From the NCBI GenBank assembly GCA_934307695.1, contig CAKRCS010000004.1:157883-221882 (forward strand): a DNA stretch of 64,000 nucleotides, written 5' to 3'. This stretch comes from an uncultured Agathobacter sp. Lineage in GTDB: Bacteria; Bacillota; Clostridia; Lachnospirales; Lachnospiraceae. Below are positions 56,466-64,000 of the stretch, piece after piece. How positions within the stretch are numbered: position 1 is the stretch's first letter; the number at the start of each line of letters is the position of its first letter. The position numbers and the translations under genes are program-made. A model generated the notes under the pieces. That model was not told the origin of the DNA. It did not search any database and saw nothing but the letters and a program-made list of their open reading frames with translations.

Positions 56466-56485
56466 GCCCGCGATCTGACGCGAGC
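56466..56485 (-). promoter_or_regulatory. Leader hairpin of the rpsF operon
   Basis: GCCCGCG (56466-56472) pairs with CGCGAGC (56479-56485) around a six-base loop, about 27 bases before the rpsF ATG. Many bacteria carry an S6:S18-binding RNA here. I could not confirm the conserved CCG bulge of that motif, so the assignment is tentative. Confidence 0.4.
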
Positions 56486-56548
56486 AAGGAATTAATATAC
56501 CACGAGGTTAGATTTTATCATGGATGGCGGGGATTTTCAAGCATTTTT

Positions 56549-56731
56549 TTATTTTTTTGTCAATCCCCTGTCGTTTTTCTCGACGAGCTTGCGCGAGATC
56601 ATGATCTGATGTCCGCATCCCATGCATTTCAGGCGGAAATCCGCGCCCACCCGCAGGATCTCCCACTCGCTGCTGCCACACGGATGCTGCTTTTTCATTT
56701 TTACAATATCACCAACTGCGTACTTGTCCAT
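56549..56731 (-). CDS. DUF951 small protein
   Basis: The 60-residue protein reads VGDIVKMKKQHPCGSSEWEILRVGADFRLKCMGCGHQIMISR, the DUF951 signature with KxHPCG and CxGCGH. The three cysteines suggest zinc binding. It is often found near rpsF or ychF in Firmicutes. Function is unknown. Confidence 0.92.
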   Translation of the reverse strand: MDKYAVGDIVKMKKQHPCGSSEWEILRVGADFRLKCMGCGHQIMISRKLVEKNDRGLTKK

Positions 56732-56832
56732 TTTTCTCCCTCATTCTCTACCTATCTGCTTTTAATTTTGGTGTGAGCATACTTCGATATCTTTGAACTC
56801 TTGCGCTCACGCGCTGCGCTTTTGCGGACAGT

Positions 56833-57555
56833 TTACACCTCGATCTGCGAAAAGACGTTTCCGAGTCCGTCCTGTATGAGCAGGTCTGCGCGGCTGTCCA
56901 TCGGTGTGGTGGATTTGTTGATGAGCACAAGCTTGTGCCCCCGGTAGTAGTCGATCAGACCGGCTGCCGGGTATACCGCAAGTGATGTACCGCCGATGAT
57001 CAGGACATCGGCGTTGCGGATATAATACACTGCGTCCTCAAGCGTTTTCTGGTTCAAGCCCTCCTCGTAGAGTACCACATCCGGCTTGACCAGTCCTCCG
57101 CACGCTGCGCAGTGCGGCACTCCGGTCGAATGCAGGATCTCCTCCGCGCTCATAAATGCGCCGCAGCGCTCACAATAATTGCGCAGAACGCTGCCGTGCA
57201 ATTCCAGTACATTTTTGCTTCCGGCTTTCTGATGCAGTCCGTCAATGTTCTGCGTTACGACCGCCTTTAATTTTCCGGCGCACTCAAGCTCCGCCAGCTT
57301 TTTGTGCGTGATGTTCGGCTCCGCGTCCAGACAGAGCATTTTGTCCCGGTAAAAACGGTAAAATTCCTCCGGCTTTCTCCGGTAAAAGGTATGGCTTAAT
57401 ATCGTCTCCGGTGGGTAGTCGTACTTCTGATTATACAGACCGTCCACGCTTCTGAAGTCCGGTATCCCGCTCTCCGTTGATACTCCGGCTCCGCCGAAAA
57501 ACACGATGTTGTCGGATTCTTTTACCATCTGCAAAAATTGCTCTACTGCCGTCAT
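56833..57555 (-). CDS. cobB: NAD-dependent protein deacylase (sirtuin)
   Basis: The 240-residue protein has the sirtuin motifs GAGVSTESGIPDFRS, TQNIDGLHQKAGS, catalytic His in LELHG, a zinc site with CERCG and CAACGG, and GTSLAVYPAAGLI. It removes acyl groups from lysines using NAD+. The ATG eight bases after AAGGAG was used; a GTG three codons earlier is possible. It appears to be monocistronic. Confidence 0.95.
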   Translation of the reverse strand: MTAVEQFLQMVKESDNIVFFGGAGVSTESGIPDFRSVDGLYNQKYDYPPETILSHTFYRRKPEEFYRFYRDKMLCLDAEPNITHKKLAELECAGKLKAVVTQNIDGLHQKAGSKNVLELHGSVLRNYCERCGAFMSAEEILHSTGVPHCAACGGLVKPDVVLYEEGLNQKTLEDAVYYIRNADVLIIGGTSLAVYPAAGLIDYYRGHKLVLINKSTTPMDSRADLLIQDGLGNVFSQIEV

Positions 57556-57786
57556 ATATATCACTCCTTCGTAAGTGCTGTGTGCTGCGCCGCGCCATGT
57601 CGTTCGGGCGCCGGCTGGCTGCTTCGTCGACGTTGATTGCTGCCCGCGCTCTTTGTTCCTTTATAATATACGAATTGCTCCGTTGCCCGGCAAGCAGGTA
57701 CGAGTTATGTCCTTTTGCCCCCTTGTATCATATTATATACGATATACTGTTTTTCCGATTTTTTCAATTTCGTTTATGTATTTTTT

Positions 57787-58311
57787 CTATAAAAAGGTTG
57801 CAATCCACACGCTTGCCGCAATTCCTGCCAATGTTGCAAGCAGCGCGCCCGCCAATGTGTAGCGCGTTTTTTTGATCCGCACGGACATAAAGTACACGGA
57901 CATCGTGTAGAAGATCGTCTCCGTGCTGCTCAGCAGAAGTGATGCCGCGAGTCCTATGTAGGAGTCCGTCCCGTATTCCTTGTACAGATCCAGCAGAAGT
58001 CCCGTTGCCCCGGAGGATGAAAACAGCTTGACGATGCAAAGCGGGAGCAGTTCGGTCGGGAACTTACAAAAGGACAGGCATTTTCCGAGCATTCCGGTAA
58101 ACATTTCCAAAAATCCCGACGCGCGGAGTACCCCTACCGCCACCATGAGTCCGATCAGCGTCGGCATGATCTCCACGACTGTGCGGATGCCGCTTTTTGC
58201 ACCGGTCAGAAATTCGTCATACACATTTTTCCTGCGCATAAGCGCCGTTGCCACAATATAAAAGATCAGGATCGGCACGATCGCCTGCGACAAAAACAGC
58301 ACAAAACTCAT
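57787..58311 (-). CDS. spmB: Spore maturation protein B
   Basis: The 174-residue membrane protein has the nucleoside-recognition (Gate) domain: FLTGAKSGIRTVVEIMPTLIGLMVAVGVLRASG, PTELLPLCIVKLFSSSGATGLLLDL and DSYIGLAASLLLSSTETIFYTMSVYF. In Bacillus SpmA and SpmB are needed for spore core dehydration. It overlaps spmA by four bases. Confidence 0.93.
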   Translation of the reverse strand: MSFVLFLSQAIVPILIFYIVATALMRRKNVYDEFLTGAKSGIRTVVEIMPTLIGLMVAVGVLRASGFLEMFTGMLGKCLSFCKFPTELLPLCIVKLFSSSGATGLLLDLYKEYGTDSYIGLAASLLLSSTETIFYTMSVYFMSVRIKKTRYTLAGALLATLAGIAASVWIATFL

Positions 58312-58976
58312 ACATGCCTCCCGACTGCCTGCCGCAATTTGATAAATACGACTGCTGCGAGCGTTGAAAGCGTTGTCGCGATGATCGCCGGTCCGACGAT
58401 GTAAGACGGGTTTACCGATCCGTACTGGCTGCGGTAGGCAATGATGCTAACCGGGATCAGCTGCAGCGATGAGATATTTAAGATCAAAAAGTCGCACATG
58501 GTGTCGGTCGCGATGTGGTCAGTGCGCTTTCCGCTGTCTCTGTCTGTGTGTGCACTCGTCATGTGGGTTGTGTGCCTTCCGGCATCCCGTTCTACATACA
58601 CTTTTTCTTCATATCTCTCCGCGTCCAGCGCTTTCATTGCCTCAAGTCCCGCCGGGGTTGCCGCCCAGCCAAGCCCCAATACATTTGCTACCATATTTGT
58701 AGCAATCGGTTTTCGTGCCGGATGGCTTTTGGAAAGCGCCGGAAATAAAAATGAGATAACCGGGTCAAGCGCCTTCGCCGCCTGCCGGATGATCCCGGCG
58801 GAATCCGCGATCTGCATCATTCCAACCCAGAATGCCATCACGCCTGCCATCGTGATGCATAGGCTTACCGCCTCTTTTGCGGAGGATAGCGCCTGTTCCG
58901 TCACCGCTTCAAGATTCCCGGTCAGCGCCCCGTAAACCACGCCGATCAGCATCATGATTCCCCAAAGATAATTCAT
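58308..58976 (-). CDS. spmA: Spore maturation protein A with a His/Thr-rich insertion
   Basis: The 222-residue protein has the SpmA Gate domain (ALSSAKEAVSLCITMAGVMAFWVGMMQIADSAG, NMVANVLGLGWAATPAGLEAMK, ILNISSLQLIPVSIIAYR). The ATG with AGGAG six bases upstream was chosen. Between the two halves, residues about 126-153 hold an extra hydrophilic stretch (RDAGRHTTHM...RDSGKRTDHI) that reads like a short internal duplication and is absent from usual SpmA proteins. It is co-encoded with spmB and indicates a spore-forming lineage. Confidence 0.92.
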   Translation of the reverse strand: MNYLWGIMMLIGVVYGALTGNLEAVTEQALSSAKEAVSLCITMAGVMAFWVGMMQIADSAGIIRQAAKALDPVISFLFPALSKSHPARKPIATNMVANVLGLGWAATPAGLEAMKALDAERYEEKVYVERDAGRHTTHMTSAHTDRDSGKRTDHIATDTMCDFLILNISSLQLIPVSIIAYRSQYGSVNPSYIVGPAIIATTLSTLAAVVFIKLRQAVGRHV

Positions 58977-59205
58977 ATTCTGCTCCTGCAAATATGCTTT
59001 CGTTTCTAATATATGCAGCGGGTAGCTGGCTGGTTTCCATTTGTTGCTGATTTATTCCGGGTATGCATCACTGATGGTCTGCGGCTCGTTTTCCTATAAT
59101 GGCAGGAAGCGGCTTTTTCTCTGTATGTCTGGTCGCTGTTTTGTTTGCATATTTGTTTTGCCTGCCCGCATACTATGGTAACAAGTTCTCCTACAAGGAT
59201 TCGAT

Positions 59206-60969
59206 ATGAAAAAACGATACCTGATCCCTTCTCTGGCTGCGGCGGCTGCCGTTATTGCCGGTTGTCTGATCTATTTTCTTGTGCCGCGGCTGTCCGCAGC
59301 TCCCGGCACCCACCTGAAATACACGGCTTTTTTGCAGGGATTTTTCCAACAGGAAATCACGAAAAGCACGCTTTCCATGCACTATACCGTTACCAATCCC
59401 AAGAGCTACGGCATTTCTTCGTATGATGTCTCGTTCGGGGACGTTTCCGCCAGAGGGAGGGAGCGCAGCCTGCAGGAATTGAAAAATACCCGGAAAAGCC
59501 TGAAGGCATTTTCTTATCACAAGCTTTCCAAGTCCGAGCAATTCCTCTATGACCTGCTCATGGATTCCCTGGATTCGGAAATCGCGCTTTCCGATTATGA
59601 GCTTTTTCAGGAGCCTTTTAAGCCGAACAACGGCATCCAGTCGCAGCTCCCGGTTCTTTTGGCGGAATACACCTTTTACTCCGCTTCCGACGTGGACGAT
59701 TACCTTGCCCTGCTCGGTCAGATCGATGTGTATTTTTCGCAGCTTCTCGATTTTGAGGCGGAAAAGGCAGATGCCGGCTATTTTATGAACGATTCGCAGT
59801 GTGCGCAGGTGCTTACCGCGTGCGAGCAGTTCCTTTCCGACCGCAACACGAATCTGCTGCTCACCTCCTTTGAAAATCGCATCCAATCGGTGGAGGGTCT
59901 GTCGGAGGCAGAACGGCTTTCCTATATTGAAAAAAATCGCGAGATGTTCTGGGAGCACGTCTGCCCGGCTTATGAGTCGATTGTTTACCGCATGAGCGCC
60001 TTGCTGGGCAGCGGCAGAAATGACGGCGGGCTGTTCAATTACGAAAATGGTAAGACTTACTATGAGCTGCTCGTTCATTCCGATACCGGCACAAGCGAGA
60101 CGATGGATGAACTTTTTGATAAGATTTCTGCCGCGCGGGATGCGGATCTTGCCGTATGCACCGATATTATCACAAAACATCCGGAATACGCGGATGGCTC
60201 ATACAATGCCTCATGGAATTTTGCGAACGAAACTGAGATGCTTGATGCACTTTCCGATGCGATGTGCAGTGATTTTCCGGCGCTTTCCGATGCTTCGTAC
60301 AGCGTCAGCTATGTGGAGGAAGCCCTGGAGGATTCGCTTGCGCCCGCGTTTTACATAACTGCTCCGATCGATGATTGTTCCACCAACCGGATCTACGTCA
60401 ACCGCTCCAAAACGAGCACAGATCTCTCGTTTTTTACCACGCTTGCTCACGAAGGGTTTCCGGGGCATCTGTACCAGACCGTGATGTCCAATCAGTACGG
60501 GCAGAACCCGGTGCGCGCGCTTTTGGATTATCCGGGCTATGTGGAGGGCTGGGCGACTTATGTGGAAATGCAGTCCTACCATTACGCCGGGCTGCCGGAG
60601 GAGCTTGCGACTTTGCTTTCGCGCAACCAGTCGGCTACTTTAAGCCTGTATGCGACTTCGGATCTCGGTCTGCACTATTATGGCTGGGGGAAGGAGGAGC
60701 TGCGGGAGTTCTGGGCGGGCTACGGCATCACGGATTCCGGCACCATCGACCGCATTGAGGCGCTTATCCTGTCCGATCCGGGCAATTATTTGAAATATTA
60801 TGTGGGTTATTTGAAATTCGAGGAGCTCCGCGCTGAGATGGAGCGCAAATACGGTGACAATTTTTCGGCGGTAAAATTCCATGAAGCGATCCTGCGCATG
60901 GGACCTGCGCCGTTTGATCTGTTGCAGAAGTATTTTTCGAGCTATTATAGTATAAGCGGTGAGGCGTGA
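59206..60969 (+). CDS. DUF885-family exported metallopeptidase-like protein
   Basis: The 587-residue protein begins with a signal anchor (YLIPSLAAAAAVIAGCLIYFLVP) and has the DUF885 layout. The zinc-binding AHEGFPGHLYQ (HExxxH variant) is followed by YVEGWATYVEM, whose Glu is the expected third ligand. The C-terminus carries YYVGYLKFEELRAEMERKYG. Members are thought to be peptidases, some acting on short peptides. It is alone on the plus strand with a 214-base upstream gap containing a TACTAT -10-like box. Confidence 0.9.
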   Translation: MKKRYLIPSLAAAAAVIAGCLIYFLVPRLSAAPGTHLKYTAFLQGFFQQEITKSTLSMHYTVTNPKSYGISSYDVSFGDVSARGRERSLQELKNTRKSLKAFSYHKLSKSEQFLYDLLMDSLDSEIALSDYELFQEPFKPNNGIQSQLPVLLAEYTFYSASDVDDYLALLGQIDVYFSQLLDFEAEKADAGYFMNDSQCAQVLTACEQFLSDRNTNLLLTSFENRIQSVEGLSEAERLSYIEKNREMFWEHVCPAYESIVYRMSALLGSGRNDGGLFNYENGKTYYELLVHSDTGTSETMDELFDKISAARDADLAVCTDIITKHPEYADGSYNASWNFANETEMLDALSDAMCSDFPALSDASYSVSYVEEALEDSLAPAFYITAPIDDCSTNRIYVNRSKTSTDLSFFTTLAHEGFPGHLYQTVMSNQYGQNPVRALLDYPGYVEGWATYVEMQSYHYAGLPEELATLLSRNQSATLSLYATSDLGLHYYGWGKEELREFWAGYGITDSGTIDRIEALILSDPGNYLKYYVGYLKFEELRAEMERKYGDNFSAVKFHEAILRMGPAPFDLLQKYFSSYYSISGEA

Positions 60970-61019
60970 TATGTGGCACGGGGCATGGCGGTGATGAATT
61001 GGGGCGCTATGCCCCGCTG

Positions 61020-61290
61020 TCGGCGGGCGCGGGGGTATAACGGCGATAAATTGATGCATCTTGCCCCGGCGCTGGCGGGCGCGGGGGTATAACGGCGATA
61101 AATTGTGTGTCTTGCCCCGGCTCCGCCGAGTGATGGGGTATAACAGCGATAAAATGGCGCATCTTGCCCGATGTCGGCGGGCGCGGGGGTATAATGGCGA
61201 TGAATTGATGCATCTTGCCCCGGCGCTGGCGGGCGCGGGGGTATAATGACGATAAAATGGTGCATCTTGCCCCGGTGTAAGCGGGCACGG
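61020..61290. repeat. 51/52-bp tandem repeat, five to six units
   Basis: The landmark GTATAA starts at 61035, 61087, 61138, 61189 and 61241, giving periods of 52, 51, 51 and 52. Each unit has a GC-rich part (GGCGGGCGCGGGGGTATAA) and an AT-richer part (CGATAAATTGATGCATCTTG). Degenerate units flank it at 60975-61015 and 61270-61302. The alternating length breaks any reading frame, so it is not coding. It fills the 332-base gap between the DUF885 and Nudix genes. Confidence 0.92.
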
Positions 61291-61301
61291 CAGTGATGAA
61301 C

Positions 61302-61757
61302 TTAACAGAATACCGTATCTCCATCCTGTGTATAGAATACTTCACTGATCCCATCCGAGGTAAAAACCGGCAGCATTTCTTCAAAGCCATCAATAAGCTC
61401 CTTCGATTGTTGCAGTTCGGAAAGCGGATACCAGAACACATCGCCTTCAGCGGATGATTTCAACTCGCCCGAAAACCGGTTTGCCACATACAGGAAAACA
61501 ATATACCGCTTTCCATCCTCCGTTTTGTGAAATTCTTTGATCCCGCATAATTTCGGGTTTTCTATGGTCAATCCTGTTTCTTCTTCCATCTCGCGAATAA
61601 CGGATGGAGTAACATATTCCCCTTTTTCAACGTGACCACCGGGGAAGTTCCATCCATGCCATGTGGGATGGTTTTTCTTGTTCTGGACAAGTACATTTCC
61701 TTTTCCATCACAAATCATGCACATATTGGTAAGTTCAACTTCTTCTGTTCTCGACAT
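61302..61757 (-). CDS. Nudix hydrolase (MutT/YtkD-like)
   Basis: The 151-residue protein has the Nudix box GGHVEKGEYVTPSVIREMEEETGL (G-x5-E-x7-RE-x2-EE-x-G). It starts TEEVELTNMCMICDGKGNVLVQNKK, like 8-oxo-dGTP or related NTP diphosphatases. GGGAG lies eight bases before the chosen ATG. The stop codon abuts the tandem repeat. Confidence 0.93.
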   Translation of the reverse strand: MSRTEEVELTNMCMICDGKGNVLVQNKKNHPTWHGWNFPGGHVEKGEYVTPSVIREMEEETGLTIENPKLCGIKEFHKTEDGKRYIVFLYVANRFSGELKSSAEGDVFWYPLSELQQSKELIDGFEEMLPVFTSDGISEVFYTQDGDTVFC

Positions 61758-61810
61758 CTGTATTGCTCCCTGGTAAAATATCCGGAGCATTTTCTGCCCG
61801 GTATGCCCGT

Positions 61811-63481
61811 CTACTGTTCCTCCAGCTTCTCATAAAACCGGTAATCATTCTTGCCGTTCTGTTTGACGTAATACAATGCCTTGTCCGCTCTTATATAGTA
61901 TTCTTCAAAGCTTTCTCCCTGTCTGCACATGCACAGACCGCAGGACAGGGATGCCGGTGAAGTCTCCGTCGTGGCATTTTTTGCCGCTCCAAAGCTGTCA
62001 AACAGCTTTCGCACCCGCGTGTTCACCTCGGCTTCTGATACCTCAGGCAGATAGAAGAGGAATTCATCTCCTCCCAGCCGGCAGACCACCGCATCCTCCA
62101 TGCACTCTGTGAGCATTGCTCCCACCAGCCTGAGGGCATGATCCCCCGCCTTATGTCCATAGACATCATTGATTTTCTTCAGATTATCCATATCCACAAA
62201 TCCCAGACATCCATCATGCTCCTGCATTTTCTCAATGATCAGCGCCTCACCCTTATGTCGCATAGGAAGTCCTGTCAGATAATCCAAGCTTTCCCTGGCC
62301 TCTTTCTGTCGTGCCAGCTCCAGCTCGCGGATGCGGTCCATCGTCTGAATCAGAGTAGCGACCAGCAAAACCACCAGTCCGGTTGCAATGAAAATTCCGG
62401 ATAGTGACACCACTTGATACACCGCTGTCACCTCCAGCATGACCGCGATCATGGCAACTACCAGCCCGATCAGCGGGAGCTTGTATTGTTTCGCTGTTCC
62501 CTTGATAAGATCCCGGCAAATAGTGATAAACATTGTCAGGAACGTTCCTGCGATCACCAGGTGGGACAAGAACATCGTCGAGATAAAATCTGCGATATCC
62601 AGTACCTGTAAAGCTGTACATATCACAAGGTTCACATAGGTGATGCACTCAGCCACATGGTAGACCTTCCGATACCTTCCCTGCTGCACACTATCAATAT
62701 AGAACATGATCGGAACCGGACAGAGCATCACAACGAAGAAGCACATATCCGACAAAATGGAAACATTGGGGACAAACAGCTGGCGCAGCTTCGATTCTCC
62801 CAGCATCCACACTGCTCCCAGAAGCATACACCATCCCAGATATTCCAGATCAAATCTCGTCTTATACGCAATACCGAGCACCAGACTGAAGATCAGCACG
62901 ACCAGTCCGGCAAACAGCATAATGCAGGCGATCAGAGTTACCATAAAATAGCAGTGGAACATATATGCCCAGATATCCGATTTATCCCCGCAATATACCG
63001 TGTTGACGACGCCGGAATACTTTTCGGTAAAGGACTGCAGTTCAATCCGCACTTCCTGCCCTGCATCCTCACCGGATGTCTCGCAGAACACATATCCGCT
63101 GGTAGAATTTTTCCCGAAGGGTCTGGTATTCTCCGTATCATACACCGTCCTCAGTTCCCCACCGATATAAATACGCACATTCTCCAGCGAAGACCTGATG
63201 GCGATCGTATTCTCATTATAATCCTGCGGAAGCACTGACCGGATGACTAAAGGCTCTCCTGCAGGCACCTCACACCTGCCCGGAACCGGGATCTCCTCTT
63301 CTGTTCCGTCTGCCAGCTCCCGGTAAAAGGTTCCGGTATAAGTAATGCTTTCCTCCGTGACCGTTTTCCTCTCACCAGGGTAAATACGCTGCCCTAAGAA
63401 AAATGCCGCAAGCAGCACAAGTATCACCACATAAAATAAAATTCTTTTATATTTTTGGATTGTATATTTCTCTTCTGTCAT
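61811..63481 (-). CDS. Diguanylate cyclase with 7TM-type sensor
   Basis: The 556-residue protein has an N-terminal helix, an extracytoplasmic beta domain to about residue 170, seven membrane helices (from about 175 to 385) and a short coiled coil. The C-terminal GGDEF domain has the canonical RLGGDEFLFYLP, the DYLTGLPMR entry and GFVDMDNLKKINDVYGHKAGD. This is the 7TMR-DISM layout. An intact active site predicts c-di-GMP synthesis in response to an external signal. No RxxD inhibitory site is seen before GGDEF. Confidence 0.93.
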   Translation of the reverse strand: MTEEKYTIQKYKRILFYVVILVLLAAFFLGQRIYPGERKTVTEESITYTGTFYRELADGTEEEIPVPGRCEVPAGEPLVIRSVLPQDYNENTIAIRSSLENVRIYIGGELRTVYDTENTRPFGKNSTSGYVFCETSGEDAGQEVRIELQSFTEKYSGVVNTVYCGDKSDIWAYMFHCYFMVTLIACIMLFAGLVVLIFSLVLGIAYKTRFDLEYLGWCMLLGAVWMLGESKLRQLFVPNVSILSDMCFFVVMLCPVPIMFYIDSVQQGRYRKVYHVAECITYVNLVICTALQVLDIADFISTMFLSHLVIAGTFLTMFITICRDLIKGTAKQYKLPLIGLVVAMIAVMLEVTAVYQVVSLSGIFIATGLVVLLVATLIQTMDRIRELELARQKEARESLDYLTGLPMRHKGEALIIEKMQEHDGCLGFVDMDNLKKINDVYGHKAGDHALRLVGAMLTECMEDAVVCRLGGDEFLFYLPEVSEAEVNTRVRKLFDSFGAAKNATTETSPASLSCGLCMCRQGESFEEYYIRADKALYYVKQNGKNDYRFYEKLEEQ

Positions 63482-63670
63482 TTTTATTACCTATACGAAT
63501 TAATTACTACATAATACCAAGGTGCTAACTGACGCTGGCTGTCCGGGAACGCTGCCTGAAAATGAAGGAGGCTCCCAGTCATCCGGCGAATCTGGATGCA
63601 TTGATCCGGAATTTTGACTGTGCATTGTCTTCCCCCAGATGCAAATGACCTAGAAAAACTAAAAAAGCCG

Positions 63671-64000
63671 TTATGCGTTGATGCCGCTGACATATTGCTG
63701 TAGAAACTGTTCCTTCCCACATGGTCTGCCAAAATAATATCCCTGCAGATAATCAACCTTCATTTCTTTCATTTTCCGGCACCATTCTTTTTCCTCGATA
63801 CCTTCTGCACATATCCTGACGTTAATACTATGTACCATAGGGATGATATTCTTATATAACTCATAATCTCTGGCACTGCTCATCGCCTTAGCTGTAAAAT
63901 CCCTATCCATTTTCACATAGCTCGGATTCATATCACGGATACAATGAAGATTCGAATATCCTGTTCCAAAATCATCGATCACAAAGGGAATCCCGTTCTT
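63671..64000 (-). CDS. EAL-domain protein, C-terminal part (runs off window end)
   Basis: The visible 109 residues carry the end of an EAL phosphodiesterase domain: IDDFGTGYSNL (metal-binding Asp pair), VKMDRDF, AEGIE (catalytic Glu) and LQGYYFGRP. The frame is open beyond the last base, so N-terminal domains cannot be seen. It would hydrolyse c-di-GMP and lies 189 bases upstream of the GGDEF cyclase gene on the same strand, so the two may be coordinated. Confidence 0.9.
   Translation of the reverse strand, partial: KNGIPFVIDDFGTGYSNLHCIRDMNPSYVKMDRDFTAKAMSSARDYELYKNIIPMVHSINVRICAEGIEEKEWCRKMKEMKVDYLQGYYFGRPCGKEQFLQQYVSGINA

Noticed and set aside
59191-60180. A 329-residue minus-strand frame opposite the DUF885 gene
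   Set aside because: The plus strand encodes a recognisable DUF885 protein with zinc motifs; the opposite frame has no family features.
61007-61441. A Pro/His/Tyr-rich reading frame on the minus strand through the 51/52-bp repeat
   Set aside because: It overlaps the end of the Nudix gene, its unit length changes between copies, and it has no ribosome binding site.

Overview
The window reads as chromosome from an anaerobic, low-to-mid GC Firmicute of class Clostridia, most likely family Lachnospiraceae (the Roseburia / Eubacterium rectale / Coprococcus / Butyrivibrio neighbourhood). This is inferred from a 2[4Fe-4S] clostridial ferredoxin, an F-type ATP synthase with a sodium-type c subunit, SpmA/SpmB spore maturation proteins, strong AGGAGG ribosome binding sites, and the order sua5 - LMW phosphatase - upp - atp operon, which resembles the order in Bacillus subtilis. 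No rRNA, tRNA or CRISPR array was seen. Most genes lie on the minus strand.

Layout. 1-3.7 kb: an RND/MMPL exporter (cut by the window edge), a DUF308 protein, a TetR regulator, and a DUF5684 membrane protein with an in-frame 42-bp tandem repeat. 4.0-5.0 kb: an AT-rich DUF3800 gene followed by a promoter, a structured RNA and a terminator. 5-15.8 kb: a MATE exporter, the full atpIBEFHAGDC operon, atpZ, dCMP deaminase, upp and a phosphatase relative that has lost its catalytic cysteine. 15.9-26.2 kb: cell-envelope genes, namely two transglutaminase-like exported proteins, sua5, a lipoprotein and a Dlt-like operon (adenylating enzyme, carrier protein, MBOAT, SGNH protein) co-encoded with an Asp/Glu-type racemase. 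26.4-35.8 kb: ferredoxin, a MerR-like regulator, dnaB-rplI-gdpP, stomatin/NfeD, and a VanR/VanS-like two-component system with a DUF975 protein.

36-50.3 kb is the accessory part: a possible small RNA, a chemotaxis receptor, a 342-bp near-complete palindrome, a Lon-like AAA+ ATPase without a protease domain, an AbiEi/AbiEii toxin-antitoxin pair with a perfect 18-bp-arm operator, an ABC transporter with an XRE-SpoVT regulator, SdpR/SdpI, a HAD-GNAT fusion, and an AT-rich run of small genes and remnants. A short dispersed element (GGAACGTCCCTA on the plus strand) occurs three times, and each time it supplies the TAG stop codon of the minus-strand gene it abuts.

50.3-64 kb: a BMP-family binding protein overlapping a very large sensor (ECF-S-like membrane module, beta-propeller, Y_Y_Y, HD-GYP), the rpsF-ssb-rpsR operon, DUF951, a sirtuin, spmAB, a DUF885 metallopeptidase, a 51/52-bp tandem repeat, a Nudix hydrolase, a GGDEF cyclase and the end of an EAL phosphodiesterase. 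Cyclic-di-GMP synthesis, breakdown and sensing are therefore clustered at this end, and cyclic-di-AMP hydrolysis (GdpP) lies in the middle.
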